From contig JAIOSN010000291.1 in NCBI GenBank assembly GCA_021107605.1, positions 1 through 7,238 on the forward strand: DNA of 7,238 bases, given 5' to 3'. The translations under genes were made by a program, and so were the position numbers. Position 1 is the stretch's first letter; every line of letters starts with the position of its first letter. This document shows positions 1-4,933 of this stretch, piece after piece. Source of the DNA: Anaerolineae bacterium (lineage in GTDB: Bacteria; Chloroflexota; Anaerolineae; B4-G1; SLSP01). Under the pieces are notes generated by a model. The model did no database searches, was not told the DNA's origin, and saw nothing but the letters and a program-made list of their open reading frames with translations.

Positions 1-66
1 CTGAACCCCATACTCGTCGAACACCCCCGGCCAATTCTCATTCATGCCGGATTTTGGCGCTAGCAT
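1..66 (-). CDS. Start of an unidentified protein, cut by the window edge
   Basis: An ATG at 66-64 opens a frame that stays open for 22 codons to the window edge (MLAPKSGMNENWPGVFDEYG...). It is preceded by GGGAGGAG at 70-77, a good ribosome binding site about 3-6 bases from the ATG depending on which core pairs. It lies 57 bases downstream of the methyltransferase stop at 124 on the same strand, so it may be the next gene of that operon. A second in-frame ATG is codon 8, but the ribosome site favours the first. Too little protein is visible to assign a family or function. Confidence 0.5.
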   Translation of the reverse strand, partial: MLAPKSGMNENWPGVFDEYGVQ

Positions 67-74
67 GATCTCCT

Positions 75-117
75 CCCGCACTCCCACACCTCCCCATTCC
101 CGCGCTCCCATATCCCC
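75..117 (-). other. G-rich intercistronic stretch, possible G-quadruplex
   Basis: The minus strand carries six runs of three or four G within 43 bases, at 114-117, 107-109, 99-101, 92-95, 83-85 and 75-77, separated by 3-6 bases. It fills nearly all of the gap between the methyltransferase stop and the next start, and its last run is part of the ribosome binding site of that gene. Four or more G-runs with loops under eight bases fit the pattern for an intramolecular quadruplex. A simple degenerate GGGAGTG-type repeat is the other reading. Confidence 0.4.
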
Positions 118-123
118 ATCATG

Positions 124-630
124 CTACCCGACCTTCTGAAACTGGTAAACCCTTCCCTGGCGCCCCAAAGGGCTGAAGAGTTCGCCTGGAACCGGGGCCC
201 GCCCTTCGATGGAGAGTATCCCTGCCGGTTTCAAAAGCTGGTGTAATTCAGTCAAGATGTTCTCCATGCCTCCGATGGCATGAGCAAAACCGAAAACAAA
301 GGTGAGATCGAAACTCTGAGCGGGCAGACCTGTTTGCGCCGCGCCGGTCTGGATGGCCCTGACGTTGGTCACACTCGCTTTATCGATCTTCTGCCGCACT
401 CTCTCGACGGCCAGCGGGTTGATATCCAGTGTATGAACACTGCCCTTTTCTCCTACTATCTTTGCCGCCGGAACAGTGAAAAAACCAGGCCCGCAGCCGA
501 CTTCCAGCACACCTTGCCCCGGTTTCAGTCCTGCGGCGTTCAATGCCTCGTAGGGATCTCTGAATAAGCCGTAGAGTGTTTCGTGAACGAAGGACATCAT
601 CTTAAAGTGTATTTTGTTTGTTAGCGACAT
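124..630 (-). CDS. Class I SAM-dependent methyltransferase (second of a tandem pair)
   Basis: A cytosolic enzyme of 168 residues predicted to transfer a methyl group from S-adenosylmethionine; the acceptor is unknown. The Rossmann motif I is VLEVGCGPG at residues 41-49. An acidic residue in LDINPLA (Asp69) fits the ribose-binding position after strand 2. The motif LPAQSFDLTFVFG is at about 102-114, and LLKPAGILSIEG at 132-143 is the usual strand-5 region. The ATG at 630 is fixed by AGGAGG at 638-643, seven bases away. The upstream gene ends 20 bases before it and encodes a paralog: both share a GCGPG loop, a D-x-N/H-PLA motif and a Y-x-F-x-K-x-G end. The pair probably arose by duplication and is cotranscribed. 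UbiE/arsenite-methyltransferase-like families are related, but no substrate can be assigned. Confidence 0.9.
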   Translation of the reverse strand: MSLTNKIHFKMMSFVHETLYGLFRDPYEALNAAGLKPGQGVLEVGCGPGFFTVPAAKIVGEKGSVHTLDINPLAVERVRQKIDKASVTNVRAIQTGAAQTGLPAQSFDLTFVFGFAHAIGGMENILTELHQLLKPAGILSIEGRAPVPGELFSPLGRQGRVYQFQKVG

Positions 631-650
631 CTTTTTTCCTCCTGATGAAC

Positions 651-1181
651 TTAGCCTTGTTTCGAGAAACTATACGTGTACTTGTCTTTGCTCACCAGCT
701 TGAACAACTGCCCACCCGTTATCCCGGGCAGGATCGTTTCCTCATCCAGATGGTGGTCACTGAAGGATAACGTTCCACCTTTCTTCAACACACGATACAG
801 TTCCGCCAATATCGTCTGGGGATTGCCTAGCTCATGAAAGATATCATATAACAAAACGACGTCTACGCTGTTGTCTGACAATCCGGTTTTGCAATTGGAG
901 TAGATGGTTTCCACATTCGCCAGTTGCTTTTTCCTGGCAATGTCTTGGACGCTCTGGATCGCCAGAGGATGAAGGTCTAGCGCGTACACCTTTCCCGACT
1001 CGCCCACCGACCTGGCGACGTCGGCGACGTACCCCCCAGGGCCACATCCGTAATCAAGCACCCGGAACCCGGGCTGGATGTCCACCTCTTGCAAGATTTT
1101 ATCACGGGGCGACACGAGATCACGTAATTTGAACGCGTAGGACATCAAGGTAAACGCAAAATTGGGTATTGGCTTGTTCAT
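651..1181 (-). CDS. Class I SAM-dependent methyltransferase (first of a tandem pair)
   Basis: A 176-residue cytosolic methyltransferase. Motif I is VLDYGCGPGGYV at residues 41-52, with Asp69 in ALDLHPLA as the likely ribose-binding acid. The LSDNSVDVVLLYDIFHEL segment (101-118) and the strand-5 region RVLKKGGTLSFSDHH (130-144) follow. The length is typical of a minimal Rossmann methyltransferase without extra domains. The ATG at 1181 has a purine-rich AAGGAAGG site about 5-12 bases upstream, weaker than those of its neighbours. It sits just after a long intercistronic hairpin (1198-1258). The protein is clearly paralogous to the next gene. Two diverged copies side by side suggest separate acceptors or a heterodimer, which is inference. 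The acceptor molecule is unknown. Confidence 0.9.
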   Translation of the reverse strand: MNKPIPNFAFTLMSYAFKLRDLVSPRDKILQEVDIQPGFRVLDYGCGPGGYVADVARSVGESGKVYALDLHPLAIQSVQDIARKKQLANVETIYSNCKTGLSDNSVDVVLLYDIFHELGNPQTILAELYRVLKKGGTLSFSDHHLDEETILPGITGGQLFKLVSKDKYTYSFSKQG

Positions 1182-1197
1182 ATCAATCCTTCCTTAT

Positions 1198-1258
1198 CAA
1201 GTGTGAGAACGGGCACGAGCGCCTGTTCTCTTGGCGACACAATGCCCGTCCTCACTTG
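1198..1258 (-). other. Long intercistronic hairpin
   Basis: An inverted repeat pairs 1203-1215 with 1243-1255 (12 of 13 bases match). With a two-base bulge it extends to 1198-1201 and 1255-1258. A second small stem (CGCC 1220-1223 with GGCG 1233-1236) sits inside the loop. It fills the 79-base gap between the stop of the membrane protein gene and the start of the methyltransferase. On the minus-strand transcript no U-run follows; the ribosome site of the next gene comes at once. That argues for an RNA processing, stabilising or translation-coupling element rather than a Rho-independent terminator. Confidence 0.6.
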
Positions 1259-1260
1259 TA

Positions 1261-1728
1261 CTATGCTTCGGCCTTGCCGGTGTCTGCCTCCGGCTCAACT
1301 TTTCCGGTTTGCTCCCCAGATGGCTCCTCGCATCCCCAGCACCAGGGGGGTACAGGTCCATGCATTCGGCGCCAGCGCGCGGCGGGATGCCTGAACCGTG
1401 GGCCAGCCATCCCGAACCGCCCAGCCGGCCCCCACAAGACGAATCGGAACATTCTGCTGATCATGGCTAAGAACAACACAAAAAGCCCAATCTTGAGAAA
1501 CCCTGCGCCAAACACAAAGGGCGCAGCACGATACGGGACGGGCGCAAAGCGCCATCCAGGGTGGCCGAAGGCTGGCATCTCGACCTCCTCACCCTCAACC
1601 ACCGGTAAGCTCGCCACATACCCCTGCGACCACCCGGCGCGGTAAACCAGCCCTCCGCCCGCGATCAACAGACCGATGATAACCACGCCCACCAACACCC
1701 TCGCCAAAATCCAGTTCTTCTTAGACAT
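1261..1728 (-). CDS. Small two-helix membrane protein with PPWCW motif
   Basis: A 155-residue protein of unknown function. Residues 7-29 (VLVGVVIIGLLIAGGG) form one hydrophobic helix and 72-96 (VFGAGFLKIGLFVLFLAMI) a second. The short segment between them holds AGWSQGY. After helix 2 comes a stretch rich in G, R, H and W (98-128), then MHGPVPPWCWGCEEP with two cysteines, and an acidic, alanine-rich tail. From memory, similar small proteins with a GW.QGY segment and a PPWCW tail are frequent in Chloroflexota; they have no assigned role. The His/Cys/Trp cluster could bind a metal, which is speculation. The start is firm: GAGGAGGT at 1734-1741 lies five bases before the ATG. It leads the leftward methyltransferase cluster. 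Confidence 0.8.
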   Translation of the reverse strand: MSKKNWILARVLVGVVIIGLLIAGGGLVYRAGWSQGYVASLPVVEGEEVEMPAFGHPGWRFAPVPYRAAPFVFGAGFLKIGLFVLFLAMISRMFRFVLWGPAGRFGMAGPRFRHPAARWRRMHGPVPPWCWGCEEPSGEQTGKVEPEADTGKAEA

Positions 1729-1771
1729 TTCTTACCTCCTCAGGTTTTGAATTGACCTCAGTATGCCATAA

Positions 1772-1813
1772 ACCTGTGAAGGAATTATGAACAGGTGTGG
1801 GAAATGTGGTGAA
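1772..1813 (-). promoter_or_regulatory. Candidate promoter with overlapping operator
   Basis: On the minus strand TTCACC (1808-1813) and CATAAT (1784-1789) are spaced 18 bases apart, a moderate sigma70-type match 55-85 bases upstream of the membrane protein ATG. An inverted repeat, ACCTGT at 1772-1777 and ACAGGT at 1791-1796, is centred on the -10 box. That placement would suit a repressor operator. Both calls are inferred from pattern only. Confidence 0.35.
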
Positions 1814-1830
1814 TCGCAGCGGTAAACGTT

Positions 1831-1930
1831 CAGACCTCCGAGGCTTTGACGGTAATCTGACTCGGAAAGCGAGCTCTATATCACCAGAACCTCTCAAAAG
1901 AAGGATATTTCGTAAACCTCAGAGGTCTTT
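1831..1930. repeat. Palindromic AGACCTC element, copy 1 (about 100 bases)
   Basis: The left end CAGACCTCCGAGGCTTT (1831-1847) and the right end AAACCTCAGAGGTCTTT (1914-1930) are inverted versions of each other with a few mismatches, and each end is itself nearly palindromic. The interior (GACTCGGAAAGCGAGCTC) has no coding potential. The right end abuts the TAA stop of the thioesterase gene (1931-1933). Copies with the same end motif occur at 2422-2470 and 4615-4715. This looks like a small non-autonomous repeat family of MITE or REP type. A role as a shared 3' hairpin for the thioesterase transcript is also possible. Confidence 0.6.
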
Positions 1931-2398
1931 TTAGCCGGACTTTCGCCTCTGGTGTTGGCGTTCCTCCACCACATGATCCCAGAGCTCCCGCGCTTGCGGT
2001 TCCTCAGGCGGGGTGATACTCAGGCCATGAGGAATAGCCCGACCTTCGGAGATGTGGACCAGAGTAACGAAGCCGTCCGTGCTAATGATGCGCGGCATGG
2101 CGGGACGCAAGGCGTAGGCCTCCACGTAAATCGTGATACTGCTGCGCCCCACGTGGGCTGTGCATCCTTCCAGCACCAATGTCTCGCCTTTGTTGATGCT
2201 AGCGCGGAAATCCATGCCGTGCAGACGCACACAAACCAGCTCCCCTGGCTTACAGGCCAGGGCCGCCCGCGCGGTGATAAAGCCCACCTCGACCAGCCAC
2301 TCTGCCATGCGCCCGGCGAAAAGCGTGCCGTGATGGTTCAAGTCAATGGATTTCACCAGGTGTGATGCCGTAATACGAGGAAGTTCTTTCGATTTCAT
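1931..2398 (-). CDS. Acyl-CoA thioesterase-like hotdog protein
   Basis: A 155-residue single hotdog domain, predicted to hydrolyse acyl-CoA thioesters in the cytosol. Residues 21-47 (NHHGTLFAGRMAEWLVEVGF) match the 'N-x-x-G-x-LF-G' start and central helix of the YciA/BACH-type acyl-CoA hydrolases. The acid in this helix (Glu33 or Glu37) stands where the family has its catalytic Asp/Glu. HVGRSSITIYVEAY at 82-95 matches the conserved V-G-x-(S/T)-S strand, and ISTDGFVTLVHI at 105-116 the following strand. Start choice: a TTG at 2401 is possible, but GGAGG at 2404-2408 is only two bases from it and five from the ATG at 2398, so the ATG is preferred. The stop is at the edge of a palindromic repeat, so the extreme C-terminus may have been altered. 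Substrate chain length is unknown. Confidence 0.88.
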   Translation of the reverse strand: MKSKELPRITASHLVKSIDLNHHGTLFAGRMAEWLVEVGFITARAALACKPGELVCVRLHGMDFRASINKGETLVLEGCTAHVGRSSITIYVEAYALRPAMPRIISTDGFVTLVHISEGRAIPHGLSITPPEEPQARELWDHVVEERQHQRRKSG

Positions 2399-2421
2399 CA
2401 ATGCCTCCGTAGTAAGTATTT

Positions 2422-2470
2422 AGACCGCCGAAACTCTGAGCGCGAGCTACTTTGTGACTTTCGGGGGTCT
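2422..2470. repeat. Palindromic element, short copy 2
   Basis: AGACCGCCGAAA at 2422-2433 and TTTCGGGGGTCT at 2459-2470 are inverted repeats with 11 of 12 positions paired, around a 25-base interior containing GCGCGAGCTA. The ends resemble those of the 100-base copies, and the interior shares a GCGAGCT core with copy 1. It lies in the leader of the thioesterase gene, 14 bases from its ribosome site, so it may affect that gene's expression. Confidence 0.55.
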
Positions 2471-2479
2471 TGTTGCACA

Positions 2480-2514
2480 AACACAGGGCCGATGCTCAGC
2501 ATCGGCCCTGTGTT
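2480..2514 (-). terminator. Perfect 17-bp hairpin, terminator-like
   Basis: Positions 2480-2496 and 2498-2514 form a perfect inverted repeat (core GGCCGATGCT/AGCATCGGCC) with one central base, so a real RNA loop would open a few pairs. On the minus strand it follows the degenerate tRNA-Glu by two bases and is followed by TTGTGC, only a weak U-run. Its GGCCGA/TCGGCC core resembles the terminator after the intact tRNA-Leu. It is best read as the terminator of the relict tRNA unit. It may now also end transcripts from the DUF11 gene. Confidence 0.65.
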
Positions 2515-2516
2515 GA

Positions 2517-2581
2517 TGTCCCAAAGGGGCTTCAAACCCCTGTTTCTGGCTTGAGAGGCCAGCGTCCTAGGCGATGGGGCC
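2517..2581 (-). pseudogene. Degenerate tRNA-Glu (CUC anticodon)
   Basis: The minus strand begins GGCCCCATCG, then CCTAGGAC, the anticodon stem CTGGC/GCCAG with loop CTCTCAA (anticodon CTC, Glu), AAAC, and the T-stem AGGGG/CCCCT. This matches bacterial tRNA-Glu over most of its length. It is damaged. The D-arm lacks about eight bases, as expected from deletion between two CTAG copies. The T-loop reads TTTGAAG instead of TTCGAAT. The 3' acceptor strand TTGGGAC has two mismatches with GGCCCCA. At 65 bases it is too short for a standard tRNA. A promoter upstream and a hairpin downstream survive. It is almost certainly non-functional as a tRNA. Confidence 0.8.
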
Positions 2582-2598
2582 AAACGTGCCGCAACAAA

Positions 2599-2626
2599 AT
2601 TGTACCACCAAACGTGATTTTGTCAG
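2599..2626 (-). promoter_or_regulatory. Sigma70-type promoter of the relict tRNA-Glu
   Basis: CTGACA (2621-2626) and TACAAT (2599-2604), each five of six to consensus, are separated by 16 bases on the minus strand. Transcription would start near 2592, about 11 bases before the tRNA body. The 16-base spacing is the same as at the tRNA-Leu promoter and at 4397-4424. Confidence 0.6.
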
Positions 2627-2634
2627 CCAAATGT

Positions 2635-2657
2635 GTCTTCGCTATCTTCGTGGGTTT
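2635..2657. repeat. Solo end of the CACGAAGACACGAAG-type repeat
   Basis: GTCTTCGCTATCTTCGTGGG is the reverse-complement form of the repeat seen at 6461-6757 (CCACGAAGACACGAA class), with a few changes. It lies between the end of the DUF11 gene and the relict tRNA promoter. No matching inverted partner is seen nearby. Confidence 0.5.
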
Positions 2658-2685
2658 GTTTGTACGGCTGATAGAGTATGAAACC

Positions 2686-3948
2686 TCAAGAATTTCTCAT
2701 CACAAGCGGCAAATACAACAGAATATATCGGACCTGTGTATCTAGTTCCGCATGGCCCGGGAAACTGTCGGGGCCAGTAATATTTACCACATTGTGCAGC
2801 GTCCGAGCTGAGCCTCCTCCTACCGTCGTCGTGATTACGATTTCGCCTGTGGCGGACGGGGGCAACGCAGCGAGGTTCCACACTCCCTGTTGATCGGTCA
2901 AACTCGCTGCCGGTGGGTAAACCCCGTCTACAGAGATGCCGGAGGGGAAAGTATCGGTCAATACAACCCCCGTCGCTGTTGTGTTTCCCATGTTCTTGTA
3001 CTGGAGCGTGTACACCAGTTCATCGCCAACGCTAACCACCGGGGCAGAACCCTCCTTGGTCACCCACAGGATTGCCCCTTCGGTGATAACCTGGGTCGAA
3101 AACACTGTCTGTGTCATCACCGACTGCCGGGCATCTGCCAATGCTGTATTGGTGATCACACCGGCGAAGGTTGGAGACGTGGTGGTTACTACAATCGTTC
3201 GTATTTCCCCTGGCCCCAGTTGCCCCAGCGACCACTGGAGCAACGGCAGTGTCACGACGTCCGGCGCGGGAGAGGCATCTATTAGCGGCAAGCCAGTGGG
3301 CAAGACATCTGCTACCGTCACATCATTCACGGTGATGTCGCTGGTGTTCTCACAGCGGAGGACGTAGACTAGTTCATTGTCGACCAACACATACGTATAG
3401 CCCGTCTTGATCAGGCGTAGCCGGTCTGACGATTGAGTCACACTCGTCAGCAATGAGGCGTGGGTGGGGGTAACGCCATCTGCTACCACCAGGGCGTGGT
3501 TGTACAACTGTTCGTGCCCGTCTAGCACACGCGCTCGTACTATCACGACCGCTGTATGCGCCGCGACGGAGGGTGCAGTAAACATAAGCACCCCATTTTT
3601 GTAGGAGGCCGGAGGTGGACTGGCTGATATGAATTGCACGCCGGCGGGCAAAAAGTCATACAGCCACACATTGAAGGCCTGTGAACCCGGTTGGGTGGTT
3701 GAATAGGAGAGGGTATATATGATCTCATTGTTCGGTTGAGGGGTGTCGTTGTTGACAGTTTTATCAAGGACAAGTTGAGGATTGCCAATGGGACTCTGAA
3801 AGGTCAGTGCCGCCAGAGGCATGTTAGAAGCGCTCAACGGAGGAGCGGACAGGAACCAGGTTCCCAGAAACCACAATCCGACCATGCCAATCAATACAGA
3901 GATAACCCAAACCAGAGACATCGGTGTTCTTACTCTATTACTAAACAT
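2686..3948 (-). CDS. DUF11-repeat surface protein with YLPL tail
   Basis: A predicted exported or surface-anchored protein of 420 residues. Residues 13-33 (VWVISVLIGMVGLWFLGTWF) form an N-terminal membrane segment that is either a signal peptide or an anchor. Three DUF11-type beta-sandwich repeats follow at about 59-170, 176-287 and 293-405. Each opens with a (L/V)-x-K-(T/E) strand, then E-(I/L)-(I/V)-Y-x-L and D-x-(L/F)-P-(A/T/S)-G. DUF11 repeats are usual in bacterial surface and adhesion-like proteins; no enzyme motif is present. The C-terminus RYILLYLPLVMRNS resembles a short tail common on exported Chloroflexota proteins (from memory). The ATG at 3948 is supported by AAGGAGGAA at 3953-3961. 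The frame is open further upstream to a TTG at 4110, but that stretch overlaps a relict S1 gene and has no ribosome site. Confidence 0.85.
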   Translation of the reverse strand: MFSNRVRTPMSLVWVISVLIGMVGLWFLGTWFLSAPPLSASNMPLAALTFQSPIGNPQLVLDKTVNNDTPQPNNEIIYTLSYSTTQPGSQAFNVWLYDFLPAGVQFISASPPPASYKNGVLMFTAPSVAAHTAVVIVRARVLDGHEQLYNHALVVADGVTPTHASLLTSVTQSSDRLRLIKTGYTYVLVDNELVYVLRCENTSDITVNDVTVADVLPTGLPLIDASPAPDVVTLPLLQWSLGQLGPGEIRTIVVTTTSPTFAGVITNTALADARQSVMTQTVFSTQVITEGAILWVTKEGSAPVVSVGDELVYTLQYKNMGNTTATGVVLTDTFPSGISVDGVYPPAASLTDQQGVWNLAALPPSATGEIVITTTVGGGSARTLHNVVNITGPDSFPGHAELDTQVRYILLYLPLVMRNS

Positions 3949-3982
3949 GTTCTTCCTCCTTCTTGCATTTGTATGATAGACC

Positions 3983-4191
3983 TTAAAAAATAATAGAGGA
4001 AAGAAAAGAGTCCTCATCCGCGGAATCCGGCTCGTTCCCCAAATCCATGCGGAAGTCAATCTGCCGCTTCTGCCGATCCACCCGCAGGACGCGCACTTCG
4101 ATCTCCTCAACGTTTCAGGCGGACAACCTTGCCTTTGCCAATCTGTCCTTCTTTAGAGCTCCTCCCAATCAACATTAGGAGGCTTGACCAT
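3983..4191 (-). pseudogene. Decayed small S1-domain (RNA-binding) gene
   Basis: Three pieces in three frames line up as one broken gene. From an ATG at 4191, MVKPPNVDWEEL reads to a TAA. In the next frame KEGQIGKGKVVRLKR reads to a TGA; G-Q-I-x-x-G-K-V-V-R-L is the first strand of an S1 domain. In the third frame VEEIEVRVLRVDRQKRQIDF continues through RMDLGNEPDSADED and SFLSSIIF to a TAA at 3983-3985; V-x-V-x-V-L-x-V-D-x-x-x-x-x-I is the last strand pair of an S1 domain. The central 40 or so residues (the FGAFV...GLVHIS part) are missing. The remains imply one frameshift and one internal deletion. A sequencing error could explain the frameshift but not the lost middle. The gene stops 35 bases before the DUF11 ATG, so the two may once have been cotranscribed. 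Confidence 0.7.
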
Positions 4192-4614
4192 GGCTAGCCT
4201 GATGCATTCTTAGGCCAGATGTGAGATATGGATCATTCCTTACACATGCCAGACTGAGGTTTACAAAAGTCCCATAAATCTCTGTGTGGGTGACTTGACT
4301 TTTTAGTCGTATCTTGGGGCAGAGATCGTTAATTGAGGTTGGTTGTATTATACTTTCTTCCAGCAGCCACGTGACTTCTTATTATAGATCAAAAGTGTTA
4401 TAACACACCTGCAAATAATGTCAACTCTCCCGGCTCGCATTCCGGGCGCGTTGTGGCTCGCGTTCCCAGGTAGGCGGTGAGCTGCTGACCGGCACGTCCG
4501 ACTTGCACCAATTGCCGGGTGATGGTTCCGCATAGGGAGCACCCTGGTCAACCACTACCACTGCTCAAAACATACCTGACAATTCACTCAATGCCATTAG
4601 ACTAAGCAACCACC
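4192..4614. other. Gap of 420 bases without a clear gene
   Basis: The left part (4192-4396) is AT-rich and looks like the leader below the promoter at 4397-4424. It also holds a TATAAT on the minus strand (4347-4352) with only a poor -35. The right part (4425-4550) is GC-rich. One minus-strand frame is open for about 49 codons (4398-4547), with CSLCG near its beginning, but it has no start codon with a ribosome site. It may be the end of another decayed gene. No tRNA or known structured RNA was recognised. Confidence 0.4.
4397..4424 (-). promoter_or_regulatory. Strong sigma70-type promoter
   Basis: A perfect TTGACA (4419-4424) is followed 16 bases later by TATAAC (4397-4402) on the minus strand. 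Transcription would begin near 4390 and run through about 200 bases of leader into the relict S1 gene and then the DUF11 gene at 3948. It is the best visible promoter for the DUF11 gene. Confidence 0.6.
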
Positions 4615-4715
4615 CAGACCTCCGAGGTCTGCTGTAACCCTGGCCTGTCAGGAATTTACCGCAAATACGCCGTAGTTTGTAGCTATGCGGTACTACTAGA
4701 TATCTCGGAGGTTTT
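4615..4715. repeat. Palindromic AGACCTC element, copy 3 (about 100 bases)
   Basis: The left end CAGACCTCCGAGGTCTG (4615-4631) is a perfect palindrome around one central C. The right end CTCGGAGGTTTT (4704-4715) is inverted relative to it. Inside, TACCGCA (4657-4663) pairs with TGCGGTA (4686-4692), and the centre holds the palindrome TACGCCGTA. Length and ends match copy 1 (1831-1930). It sits between the tRNA-Leu terminator and the gap to its left. No coding content. Confidence 0.6.
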
Positions 4716-4750
4716 ATCTTAATGACCATGCCCTAGCTTGTCTCCCAAAC

Positions 4751-4787
4751 GCAAAAGAGGCCGAGCCTTGAGCTCGGCCTCTTTTGC
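4751..4787 (-). terminator. Intrinsic terminator of tRNA-Leu
   Basis: A perfect 16-base inverted repeat, GCAAAAGAGGCCGAGC at 4751-4766 and its complement at 4772-4787, has a five-base loop. The outer stem is A/T-rich, so the minus-strand RNA shows a GC stem followed by UCUUUUGCGUUU. It lies 8 bases past the tRNA 3' end. Being symmetric, it could act in both directions. Confidence 0.85.
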
Positions 4788-4795
4788 TGTTATAA

Positions 4796-4878
4796 TGCCG
4801 GAGGTGGGAGTCGAACCCACATGGGGGTCGCCCGAGCGAGTTTGAGTCGCTTGCGTCTGCCAATTCCGCCACTCCGGC
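4796..4878 (-). tRNA. tRNA-Leu (anticodon CAA)
   Basis: An 83-base class II tRNA. The acceptor GCCGGAG (4878-4872) pairs perfectly with CTCCGGC (4803-4797), with discriminator A at 4796. The D-loop contains AATTGGCAGAC. The anticodon stem AGCGA/TCGCT encloses the loop CTCAAAC, so the anticodon is CAA, reading UUG. A long variable arm follows, and the T-arm is GTGGG-TTCGACT-CCCAC. The 3' CCA is not encoded. Divergent from the sigma factor gene, whose ATG is 55 bases away. Confidence 0.97.
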
Positions 4879-4888
4879 AATGGCAAGC

Positions 4889-4916
4889 AGTATAACTGGG
4901 TTCCTAGATCCGTCAA
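4889..4916 (-). promoter_or_regulatory. Sigma70-type promoter of tRNA-Leu
   Basis: TTGACG (4911-4916) and TATACT (4889-4894) are separated by 16 bases on the minus strand, placing the start near 4882, four bases before the mature tRNA. On the plus strand the same bases read TATAAC (4891-4896), a possible -10 for the sigma factor gene, but its -35 position (GCCACT) is poor. The two divergent promoters would overlap here. Confidence 0.7.
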
Positions 4917-4933
4917 GTAAACAGAGGAGCACT

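Noticed and set aside
1169..1645. Plus-strand frame of 158 codons opposite the membrane protein
   Set aside because: It runs antisense to a gene with clear helices and a firm ribosome site. Its composition is low-complexity and matches no family.
1952..2365. Plus-strand frame opposite the thioesterase
   Set aside because: It is the antisense shadow of a recognisable hotdog domain.
3949..4110. N-terminal extension of the DUF11 protein to a TTG at 4110
   Set aside because: It has no ribosome site, reads through the S1 relict in the wrong frame, and would put an odd Cys/Arg-rich stretch before the membrane segment. AAGGAGGAA marks the ATG at 3948.
4880..4933. Upstream ATG for the sigma factor
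   Set aside because: It overlaps the tRNA promoter and lacks a ribosome site. The ATG at 4934 has AGAGGAG.
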